From contig NZ_LR217725.1 of the NCBI RefSeq assembly GCF_900698965.1, positions 124,001 through 188,000 of the forward strand: 64,000 nt of DNA. The letters run 5' to 3'. A model generated the notes under the pieces. It was not told the origin of the DNA, made no database searches, and was given only the letters and a program-made list of their open reading frames with translations. This DNA is from Erwinia_E haradaeae_A (GTDB lineage Bacteria > Pseudomonadota > Gammaproteobacteria > Enterobacterales > Enterobacteriaceae). Of this stretch, positions 9,410 through 17,895 are shown piece by piece (within the stretch, counting starts at the first letter, position 1; every line of letters starts with the position of its first letter). A program made the translations under genes and the position numbers.

Positions 9410-11056
9410 ATGCATGCTAAAAGCAAATTCTTGGTAATTACTTGTCTGTTTATATCTTTTGTTATCTGGCAAGTTTTTTACATGGAAAAAACTATTCAGC
9501 CAACATCACATCAAGCAATACAGAAGATCGTGAGCTCAGATAGTCATAAAATGCAGCAGGACAAGTTACAAAGCAACTTAGATACTGTCATTACAGTTAA
9601 AACCGATGTGTTATCTTTATGCATTAATACTCGCGGGGGTGACATTGATGAGGCTGCATTATTAGCTTATTCAGATAAATTAGGTTCGGAGCATCCTTTT
9701 TTACTTTTAGAGTCTAGCCCAGATTTTCTATATCAAGCCAAAAGCGGATTAACCGGTCATGATGGACTAGATGATTTATCTTATGATAAAAGACCGGTTT
9801 ATGTTAGTAAACAAAAGCATTTTGAGCTATCTAATAATCAGAATGAATTACGCATTCCGTTAACTTTTATTTCAAAAAATAATGTTACTTATATTAAAAC
9901 CTTTGTTTTACGGCGCGGCGATTATGCTATTGACGTTTCCTATCAAATTGATAATAGATCAATAGAACCCATAGAGGTTGCAATGTGCGGTCAGCTTAGG
10001 CAGACTATTCAGTTACCAGAACATCGTAATACGAATAGTAAAAATTTTGCTCTACACACTTTTCGTGGTGCGGCTTATTCTAGTAGTCAGAGCAAATACT
10101 CCAAGTATGACTTTGAAACTATTGGAAAAGACAAGAACTTGAATGTAATAACTAAAAATGGCTGGATAGCCATGTTGCAGCAGTATTTTGCTGCTATCTG
10201 GATCCCAAAAACAATGGGTAGTAATATACTGTATACAAAAAATCTAGATAATAATATAGTTTCTATCAGTTGCCAATCAGAGCCAGTGATCATTTTACCC
10301 GGTTTTCAAAAGACTCTAGCAGCTACATTATGGGTTGGGCCAGAAGTTCAGGGCCGTATGACTACTGTAGCTCCATATTTAGAATTAACAGTAGATTATG
10401 GTTGGCTATGGTTTATTTCGCAGCCTCTATTTAAATTATTACAGTTTATTAACCGTTTTATCAACAATTGGGGTTTTTCGATTGTTCTTATTACGTTAAT
10501 TGTGCGTAGCGTTACATATCCACTTAGTAAAGCTCAGTATACTTCTATGGCTCGTATGCGTGTTCTGCAGCCCAAAATTCAATCGATGCGTGAGCGATTC
10601 GGAGAGGATAAGCAGCGCATGAGTCAGGAAATGATGGCGTTATACAAAAGAGAAAATGTCAATCCACTGGGAGGTTGTCTGCCGTTAATAATTCAAATGC
10701 CTATATTTCTAGGACTGTATTATATGCTTATTGGATCAGTGGAGCTTAGACATGCCTCATTTGTTTTCTGGATTAAAGATTTATCTGAACAGGATCCATA
10801 TTATATCCTGCCACTCTTAATGGGTGCTACTATGTTTTTTATTCAGAAGTTATCACCAACAACAGCAACAGACCCCATACAGCAAAAAATTATTACTTTT
10901 ATGCCAGTTATTTTTACTGTCTTTTTCTTGTGTTTTCCATCAGGGCTGGTTCTATATTATATTGTTAGCAATTTAGTAACTTTATTGCAACAGCATATGA
11001 TTTATCGAGATTTAGAAGAGCGTGGCTTGCATGATCGCGATAAGCGTGTTGAGTAG
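9410..11056 (+). CDS. yidC: Membrane protein insertase YidC
   Basis: Inner-membrane insertase that works alone or with SecYEG to insert and fold membrane proteins. The 548 residues equal the E. coli length. There is an N-terminal membrane anchor (residues about 5-22), a large periplasmic domain, and the conserved five-helix core starting near WLWFISQPLF and NNWGFSIVLITLIVRS, with the arginine that lines the hydrophilic groove. KAQYTSMARMRVLQPK, NPLGGCLPLIIQMPIFLGLY and FPSGLVLYYIVSN are typical. Last gene of its cluster; mnmE, which follows it in E. coli, is not recognisable in the next 430 bases. Confidence 0.97.
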   Translation: MHAKSKFLVITCLFISFVIWQVFYMEKTIQPTSHQAIQKIVSSDSHKMQQDKLQSNLDTVITVKTDVLSLCINTRGGDIDEAALLAYSDKLGSEHPFLLLESSPDFLYQAKSGLTGHDGLDDLSYDKRPVYVSKQKHFELSNNQNELRIPLTFISKNNVTYIKTFVLRRGDYAIDVSYQIDNRSIEPIEVAMCGQLRQTIQLPEHRNTNSKNFALHTFRGAAYSSSQSKYSKYDFETIGKDKNLNVITKNGWIAMLQQYFAAIWIPKTMGSNILYTKNLDNNIVSISCQSEPVIILPGFQKTLAATLWVGPEVQGRMTTVAPYLELTVDYGWLWFISQPLFKLLQFINRFINNWGFSIVLITLIVRSVTYPLSKAQYTSMARMRVLQPKIQSMRERFGEDKQRMSQEMMALYKRENVNPLGGCLPLIIQMPIFLGLYYMLIGSVELRHASFVFWIKDLSEQDPYYILPLLMGATMFFIQKLSPTTATDPIQQKIITFMPVIFTVFFLCFPSGLVLYYIVSNLVTLLQQHMIYRDLEERGLHDRDKRVE

Positions 11057-11487
11057 CGCAAAAGTCTCACTATATAAGTGGTTTTACTGTATCTAAGAGA
11101 TAGATTAGATTACGAATCTACAATATAAACTAGATATGTTAACTCATCTATCACCAGTGATTCACTGTAGATCATAGACCACCCTAATGCCTAAGCTATT
11201 TCTGTTGTCTGCTTATACGATCTTCAGGTAATATCTGATATAGAGGATTAGATGATAACAGAGCATTGTAATATGTTTATATATTGGTAAAGTTATCATT
11301 GATATAGCGACTAAAATATAAATACTTAATATCAAGATATTTAGTTATATACAAGTTATTATGCCCTATCATAGTGAGTATATCTCTATTGATAGCAATA
11401 GCCTGTAGCGTTGATTACTGAGCATAGTATTATCAGTGGCTTTAGAGTGATCCTATTATTACATCTCATTATCAAGAGAGGGCGCAA
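11057..11487. other. Intergenic region yidC-rpoH
   Basis: AT-rich and stop-rich in all frames. By synteny mnmE once followed yidC and ftsX once preceded rpoH, but I could not align either. The end carries the rpoH ribosome-binding site (GAGAGGGCG). Confidence 0.5.
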
Positions 11488-12342
11488 ATGACTAAAGAAA
11501 TACAAACTCTCATAGTTTCTTCTTTAGGAAACTTAGATGCATATATTCGGGCAGTAAATTCTTGGCCAATGTTAACAGCAAGTGAGGAAAAGGAATTGGC
11601 TGAGAGGTTATATTACCGTGGTGATCTAATAGCAGCTAAGGCATTGATTTTATCACACTTACGTTTTGTAGTGCATGTCGCATGTAATTATTCTGGTTAT
11701 GGATTACTAAAAGCAGATTTAATTCAAGAAGGTAATATTGGTCTTATGAAAGCAGTGCGCCGTTTTAATCCAGAAGTCGGTGTGCGTTTAGTGTCTTTTG
11801 CTGTACACTGGATTAAAGCAGAAATTCATGAATATGTGTTGCGTAATTGGCGTATTGTTAAGGTTGCCACTACAAAAGCGCAGCGTAAGTTATTCTTTAA
11901 TCTTCGAAAAACTAAAAAACGTTTAGGGTGGTTTAATCAAGATGAAGTTGATATGGTTGCTCGAGAACTTGGAGTTAGCAGTAAGGATGTTCGTGAAATG
12001 GAATCGAGAATGTCTGCGCAAGATTTAATTTTTGACCCTCAACCAAATGATGATATTGAACATGAAACGCTAGCTCCAACTTGTTATTTACAAGACCTAT
12101 CGTCTAATTTTTCGAATGGTATTGAGGAAGAGAATTGGGGAGATTATGCCTCTGATAAGCTTGGTGTAGCATTAAAAGATCTTGATGATCGTAGTCGGCA
12201 TATTATTCAAGCAAGATGGTTAGACGAAAAAGATAAAACCACCCTTCAGGCATTAGCGAATTATTATGGTGTGTCTGCTGAACGTATTCGACAGTTAGAG
12301 AAAAATGCTATGCAAAAATTGCGTGGAGCTATTGAAGTTTAA
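11488..12342 (+). CDS. rpoH: RNA polymerase sigma factor RpoH (sigma-32)
   Basis: Heat-shock sigma factor that directs RNA polymerase to chaperone and protease genes. The 284 residues equal E. coli. Region 2 is intact (HLRFVVHVACNYSGYG, DLIQEGNIGLMKAVRRF, VSFAVHWIKAEIHEYVL). The RpoH box QRKLFFNLRK, specific to this factor, is retained, and region 4.2 ends in the helix-turn-helix LQALANYYGVSAERIRQLEK. Its ftsY-ftsE-ftsX partners are not adjacent; ftsY lies at 46.5 kb. Retention is common in reduced genomes, where heat-shock genes are highly expressed. Confidence 0.97.
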   Translation: MTKEIQTLIVSSLGNLDAYIRAVNSWPMLTASEEKELAERLYYRGDLIAAKALILSHLRFVVHVACNYSGYGLLKADLIQEGNIGLMKAVRRFNPEVGVRLVSFAVHWIKAEIHEYVLRNWRIVKVATTKAQRKLFFNLRKTKKRLGWFNQDEVDMVARELGVSSKDVREMESRMSAQDLIFDPQPNDDIEHETLAPTCYLQDLSSNFSNGIEEENWGDYASDKLGVALKDLDDRSRHIIQARWLDEKDKTTLQALANYYGVSAERIRQLEKNAMQKLRGAIEV

Positions 12343-12458
12343 TACACATCATATTCTAACATACGCTATAATCTAGAATACAAATATAGTAAACGATTAG
12401 GTTTTTTCCACTGGCCTATGCATCCTAGTAATTTTAATAGCGATCATGTGATCTGCTT

Positions 12459-12528
12459 AAGGTACCACCATCATGCAGAAATCCATTTAATCTACATTAA
12501 ATAGATTTCTGCATGATGGTGGTACCTT
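12459..12528. repeat. Very long perfect hairpin between rpoH and rluC
   Basis: A 25-bp perfect inverted repeat (arms 12459-12483 and 12504-12528, beginning AAGGTACCACCATCATGCAG) encloses a second 7-bp stem (ATTTAAT/ATTAAAT) with the four-base loop CTAC. There is no T-run after either arm, so it is not a standard intrinsic terminator. It lies 117 bases after rpoH and 85 before rluC, both on the plus strand. It may be a processing or stabilising structure, a protein-binding palindrome, or a recent inverted duplication. Confidence 0.9.
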
Positions 12529-12612
12529 ATCTAATAAGTACTCAGGTGGTAAATACAGGCACCTAATGCATGAAAAACCAGAGGTATAATATATCACTAT
12601 ATAGAATGGCTC

Positions 12613-13584
12613 ATGATGTATAATCACACTCTCTTTAAAAATAGTTTTTTGATACTTCCAGAATTCGAAGCACAACGTATAGATAATTTTTTACACAATA
12701 AATTAAAAGGTGTTCCACGTAGTATGATTTATCGGATATTACGTACTGGGATGGTCAGAATTAACAAAAAGCGTATTAAACCATGCTATAAACTACAAAT
12801 TGGAGATGAGATACATATTCCATTAATTCGCATCACCAAACCAGAACACGCTAAAATATCAAAAAAAATAACCGTACTTACCAAATTAGCAGACTCGATT
12901 CTTTATGAAGATGAATATATAGTAGGACTGAATAAGCCTTCTGGGATAGCGGTACATGGGGGAAGTGGTCTACAGTATGGAGTTATTGAAGCATTACGTT
13001 CATTACGGCCGGCTACAGAATTTCTTGAGTTAGTGCACCGCCTTGACCGAGATACATCAGGTATTTTATTATTAGCCAAAAAACGATCCTCCTTACGTAT
13101 GCTCCATGAGCAATTACGTACAAACAGCATGGAAAAAAACTACTTAGCTCTTGTTCAAGGACGGTGGCCAACTCATGTAAAGGTTGTGGATGTTCCATTA
13201 TTAAAAACAACTCAATTGAATCATCATTGCGCGGTAAAGGTTCATCAAGACGGCAAACCATCTCAAACCTTATTCCAAGTAGAAGAAAACTATGCTAACA
13301 TTGCAACTTTAGTTAAAGCATCTCTTATAACTGGACGTATGCATCAAATTCGCGCACATGCTTTACATATAGGTCATCCTATTATTTTGGATAATCGTTA
13401 CGGAAATTCTAATTTTAGTAAGCACCTGGCAGGTACTGGACTAAAACGTATTTTTTTACATGCAGCTACATTATCTTTTATGCATCCACATACTAAAAAA
13501 ATTATGATGATGAGCGCACCGTTAGATCAGCAACTAAAAATTTGCTTAAAAAGATTGCGTTATAGAGCAACTTGCCTTAAATAA
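12613..13584 (+). CDS. rluC: 23S rRNA pseudouridine synthase RluC
   Basis: Converts three uridines of 23S rRNA (955, 2504, 2580 in E. coli numbering) to pseudouridine. An N-terminal S4 RNA-binding domain (RIDNFLHNKLKGVPRSMIYR, then GMVRINKKRIKP) is followed by the catalytic domain with HRLDRDTSGILL, whose second Asp is the catalytic residue, and TGRMHQIRAHALHIGHPI. The 323 residues are close to E. coli (319). Two in-frame ATGs (12613, 12616) are possible starts. No divergent rne is found beside it, unlike in E. coli. Confidence 0.95.
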   Translation: MMYNHTLFKNSFLILPEFEAQRIDNFLHNKLKGVPRSMIYRILRTGMVRINKKRIKPCYKLQIGDEIHIPLIRITKPEHAKISKKITVLTKLADSILYEDEYIVGLNKPSGIAVHGGSGLQYGVIEALRSLRPATEFLELVHRLDRDTSGILLLAKKRSSLRMLHEQLRTNSMEKNYLALVQGRWPTHVKVVDVPLLKTTQLNHHCAVKVHQDGKPSQTLFQVEENYANIATLVKASLITGRMHQIRAHALHIGHPIILDNRYGNSNFSKHLAGTGLKRIFLHAATLSFMHPHTKKIMMMSAPLDQQLKICLKRLRYRATCLK

Positions 13585-15418
13585 AATAAATTGTACTGAT
13601 TTTGATAAAACAAGGCAGTTCCTTACTAAATACAGCAATACCAATCTGATGTGACTCGTTCTAGATATTTCATCCTCTATTTATAATCAGCCATATCAAG
13701 CGGTATAGAAACTATTTATTATATGCTGCTACAGGAAGAGATGATAGATATAAGATTTAAACAAGAAAAATGAATTACTGCATATTACACAAAAAAAATC
13801 ATAAATTATCAATAAAAATATTTAAGAATAAAGTAGTGGATTTGATTAACGGATATTAAATGAAATGACGTGTACTCAACGAGTCGTATATTGTACTATG
13901 AAATTATATCTAATAATACGATATGTATAAAAATCTTACAAGATTTTTTGTCTTTATGGTATGAAGATTTGCATTACTGAACAAGATGTATCTTATAAAG
14001 ATACTACTGTTGTAATGGATTTGCATACAACATTCACAATGCAGGTCAGACTAGATGAGAGACTAATCGTTAGAATTATTGTTGGTGATAAGCTTATTGT
14101 AATGTGATAAATTACGTTGGTTTAGTGTATATTTACACATAGCATTATCTTGTCATGTTGTCTCTGCTGTGTTAATAAAGGAAACCTGCAACAGGTCGAT
14201 TCAAGCCTATTATTCATCTAATTTTGAATTTCTACTATAAATTTGATCAGAATATAGATTAGCTCTATTGTAATTTTTAATGAGGTATCTATACAGCAAG
14301 GATAGATTGAAAAATTAATTTTCATCTAAGATGTTCATTACTGAACAAATCTCTGGAAAAGAATCAATTCTCAGCTTTTTAATCAATGGATCTATTCTTA
14401 GTCGGCATTAGTAGGATAATTAATGGCAAATAAGCGCTAGAGATATACGCTTAATTAATATTAGCTAACAGAATGTTTTATTCTACAGGAAATATTAAGA
14501 TTGGTCGGGAGTATAGCAAAAAATTATTTTTATATAAAATGTAACATAACTCTGACGTAAGGCGTATCCTGACGCAAGTGCTTTTAAAGTGTTTTCCGTA
14601 AAGACCTTAGATAAATTTATTATAGCAACATATTTATATTAAAATACAGGGTATCATTCAATCTATTCGTAAATCCACTGTATTTTTAGAAACATTACAA
14701 GAAGATTTTGTATCTAGCAAAATCAGAATTTTCTGCTGTCCTGTAGGTTACAGATTTTTCTGAAGGCATGGGGTTGTTTGCAACCGTTACGATTACTCCT
14801 GTCCTAAGCATATTTTTAGGAGCAGGTCAAATTTTCTGTTGTGTTCTGAATCGATACAGTTATTACCAGATTGCATTATATAGTATCTACTAGGATCATA
14901 TGTAGTGAAAAGTGCACTAGATTCTGTACAAATGGGTTTTTCTTGCAACAGAACTAGTAGTTTCCGTAAAAACTTGGCCATATTATAGAGTTTCTGCTCA
15001 TACTAGATGGCTCGAGCATGACTTAAAGAATGTCTTATAATACTTAGAGTTAATATTTTCTTTAATAAGATATAATTATGTATTAATAACTTAATATTTG
15101 ATTGATGACTAATCATGGAAGTGATTCTGATAGTTGAGTCCTTATTGGTGCAGATAAGTCAATCACAATACAATCTAAACAAGATAGTGACTAGATGTTA
15201 TTAGTAAATATCATTTACTATACCAAATAGTAGTACATCTTAGTGTGTCGGAAGCTATAGTACCTAACCGTGTCTATGTTAAGGTTAAGGATTGTACCTT
15301 AAGCGTAAAAACTAAAATAAACATTTTTAAAAAATATTATATAGGCTGATACATTGACATGAAAAAAATCATTTTTAGTATATAAAAATTTTTTCTCTTT
15401 AGGAGAGTGACATTAATA
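13585..15418. other. 1.8-kb gene-free stretch
   Basis: Stop-rich and AT-rich on both strands. The best open frame is 13961-14107 (48 codons, MKICITEQDVSYKDTT...), without a ribosome-binding site and not recognised. By E. coli order one would expect yceF or yceD beyond rluC, or prmB upstream of smrB; I tried these and could not align any of them. The right end holds the smrB ribosome-binding site TAGGAGAGTG. Confidence 0.5.
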
Positions 15419-15950
15419 ATGAACGATAGAAAAAAGCTGACAATGGAAGAAAAAAAAAATATTTTTTGATTTTATGCGCGGTACTCGTCAGTTAGTGCAA
15501 GACACTATAGTGCATAAGTCAGTACGGAAGAGCCGAACTCAGAGGGTATTGCAACGTGTATCATCCACGCAAAGAGAGCATAGTTATTATTTTTCTGATG
15601 AATTTCAACCAGTTTTAGCTAGTGCAGGCGCCTCACGCTATCTGCGCCATGGTGTAAATCAGTATGAGCTAAACAAATTATATCGCGGATATTATACCCC
15701 AGAAATTGTTCTTGATCTACATGGTATGACTCAAGTACAAGCCAAACAGGAATTAGGTGCGCTGATTACTACTTGCCGACAAAAGCATCTATATTGCAGT
15801 CGAATCCTGCACGGACATGGCAAGCACATCCTTAAAACACAAATGCCTTTCTGGTTAGCTCAGCACCCACTCGTATTGGCCTTTCATCAAGCCCCTAGGC
15901 AGTTTGGAGGCGATGCTGCATTGCTTGTATTAATTGAACTAGTAGATTAA
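15419..15950 (+). pseudogene. smrB: Ribosome-rescue endonuclease SmrB, frameshifted in a run of ten A
   Basis: SmrB cleaves mRNA between collided ribosomes. The Smr domain is intact: DLHGMTQVQAKQELGAL and the catalytic-loop HGHGKHILK, then QFGGDAALLVLIE. The open frame alone begins at 15474 (MRGTRQL), but the true start is ATG 15419, behind TAGGAGAGTG. It reads MNDRKKLTMEE and then hits a stop because the tract at 15450-15459 has ten A. With one A fewer the frame continues as EEKKIFFDFMRGTRQL, matching E. coli SEEDQALFRQLMAGTRK, and gives 176 residues (E. coli 183). Everything after the tract is well conserved. The gene may therefore be rescued by transcriptional slippage on poly-A, as described in other endosymbionts; it may be newly inactivated; or the tract length may be misread. 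Confidence 0.85.
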
Positions 15951-16287
15951 CTTTTTGATTAAAACGATATATGTGTGCAAAGTATTATGTTTGATCTTCC
16001 TCGCATGAATAGATTGAGTGAAATCTTATTTTCAGAGAACGCGATTAAGCATGCAGACTCTATTCATTGGATAAAAGAGTTGGCGCTAAGGATACTAAAT
16101 GTTCGTGCTGCTTTGCACTGTGCGCAAACAGTATAGGCAGGAAGCATTACACACTGATTTTTTACATAGAGCAAGAATTTCTATAAGAATAGAAATTGTT
16201 TGAGCATTGATAATATTTGATTAAAATAAAACATTAAGATTCATACCACATGTCAAGAAGAAGTTAATGGATAGCGATTATTGTAGA
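15951..16287. other. Gap between convergent smrB and sixA
   Basis: Contains one short plus-strand frame beginning near 15988 (MFDLPRMNRLSEILF..., about 49 codons) of protein-like composition but without a clear ribosome-binding site; I do not recognise it. No terminator-like hairpin was seen. Confidence 0.4.
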
Positions 16288-16782
16288 TTAATAGAATGGA
16301 TTGCCAAGAATTTCTCTAGGGGAAACTTGCCATTGTACTTTATTGAATAACCAATGAAAATTTAGATCAATGTATGCAATAGATGAGGTTGTAAAAATCA
16401 TTTTGTTTTCCTTATGAAGTATTTCTGTCAAAAGAGCCTCAATAAGAGGCAGATGAGAAATAATTATAACTGACTGAGTGATTTTTTTATCTAGCTCTTT
16501 TAGATAAGATAGGACTTGATTAGATATTCCACCGGGTCTCAGTGCTTGAAGTGTATTTACTTGATTATTGGTTAGTAAGGGGAATATCTCACGAATTATA
16601 CTGAGTGTCTGTTGTGCACGGAGATAAGGGCTGACTAGTGCTTGTTGAATATCAATGGATTTTTTTCGGAGAAAATTGGCCATTTGACGAGATTCAGCAT
16701 ATCCGCAATCAGTTAAGGGTCTAGAAAAATCATTGCGTGCTACTAATTCAGCTTCACCATGACGCATTAAAAGAATCTTCAT
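16288..16782 (-). CDS. sixA: Phosphohistidine phosphatase SixA
   Basis: A histidine-phosphatase-fold enzyme that removes phosphate from histidine phosphocarrier proteins; in E. coli it acts on the nitrogen-PTS protein NPr. The RHG motif sits at residues 7-9 (MKILLMRHGEAE) and the second catalytic histidine is in IIISHLPLIEALL. The arginine in LVSPYLRAQQTL is also conserved. The 164 residues match the family. smrB and sixA are convergent neighbours, as in E. coli, but the fadJ and fadI genes that follow there are missing. Ribosome-binding site weak (GGTAA). Confidence 0.92.
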   Translation of the reverse strand: MKILLMRHGEAELVARNDFSRPLTDCGYAESRQMANFLRKKSIDIQQALVSPYLRAQQTLSIIREIFPLLTNNQVNTLQALRPGGISNQVLSYLKELDKKITQSVIIISHLPLIEALLTEILHKENKMIFTTSSIAYIDLNFHWLFNKVQWQVSPREILGNPFY

Positions 16783-17268
16783 TGGTTACCAATAGAGCAA
16801 TAAATATTTAACAAACAAATCTTAAGCGTAATATACGTTTATATATCAATAAATATAGAACACTGGTAATAAAAATTATTTTTTTACTAAAAAATTTACT
16901 GATATTACTTACACAAGTTAAAGTGATGCTTATATATCAGGCTAACTCATAGGGTATACAGTAATATTATCATTTCTTGGGTAACAGTGTTAGTAAACTG
17001 TTTGATTAATGAATGATTTTATCACCTTTATTACCATTATGTTTCTGTTTTTACTAAAAGAGCAATTTATCTATCACGGTATATTCAGTAATTCTAAAGA
17101 TCAGAGACTGAAGTAAAGTGTATAATGTTTTGCTCACGTTTATAACTATACAAGAGTTGCTTTATTAAGAATTAAGAACGCACAGCATAGTAAAGAAGAC
17201 ATAGTAAAGAAGATTTTTTAAAACTTATTCCAACATTGCCATTATTATTTATTCATTGTTAATAATGA
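16783..17268. other. Intergenic region sixA-engB
   Basis: In E. coli polA and the Spot 42 RNA converge on engB; neither can be found here. A short repeated phrase, CATAGTAAAGAAGA, occurs twice around 17187-17215. Confidence 0.5.
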
Positions 17269-17895
17269 TTACAGCTTCACCTGTCTTACAGTAAACACGC
17301 TATTATACCAATAATCTAATTGTTGACGCAGTTTGTCTATACCTATTTTTTTTTCTGCAGAAAATATCTGAACTTGTATTATATTAGAAAAAATTTTTGT
17401 TACCTGACGCACTGTATGGAGCTGTGTGATGCATTTTTGGTAATTTAACTTATCTGCTTTTGTTAAAAGTACTAATACTGCTATATTACATTCTATAGCT
17501 GACATAATCATCTGTTGATCTAGATCTTTCAAGGGGTTACGAATATCCATGAGAATCAGCAATCCTTTTAGGGATTGTCGATTTTTTAGATAATTGGTGA
17601 CGATAGTTTTTCTTTTTCTCTGCACAACTACTGGGGCATTTGAGTATCCATAACCAGGTAAATCAACTATGCGATAACCTTCAGATAATTGGAATAGATT
17701 AATAAATTGTGTGCATCCTGGCATTTTGCTGGTACGAGCTAAGTTTTTTTGGTTTGTACATGCATTTATTGCGCTAGATTTTCCGGCGTTTGAGCGACCA
17801 ACAAATGCAATCTCAATGCCAGTATCAGCTGGCAAATGGTGAATACCAGGAGCGCTAGCAATAAAATGTGCTAGGTGATAATTAAAAATAGACAT
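17269..17895 (-). CDS. engB: Ribosome-biogenesis GTPase EngB (YsxC/YihA)
   Basis: An essential small GTPase needed for assembly of the large ribosomal subunit. G1 is GRSNAGKSS, G3 is DLPGYGYSNA, G4 is TKADKL and G5 is the FSA near residue 180. The basic effector region LARTSKMPGCTQ is typical of the EngB subgroup. The 208 residues match E. coli (210). GGAG precedes the start at a good distance. Confidence 0.96.
   Translation of the reverse strand: MSIFNYHLAHFIASAPGIHHLPADTGIEIAFVGRSNAGKSSAINACTNQKNLARTSKMPGCTQFINLFQLSEGYRIVDLPGYGYSNAPVVVQRKRKTIVTNYLKNRQSLKGLLILMDIRNPLKDLDQQMIMSAIECNIAVLVLLTKADKLNYQKCITQLHTVRQVTKIFSNIIQVQIFSAEKKIGIDKLRQQLDYWYNSVFTVRQVKL

Noticed and set aside
12903..13261. 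Minus-strand frames of 75 and 82 codons
   Set aside because: Antisense shadows of rluC.
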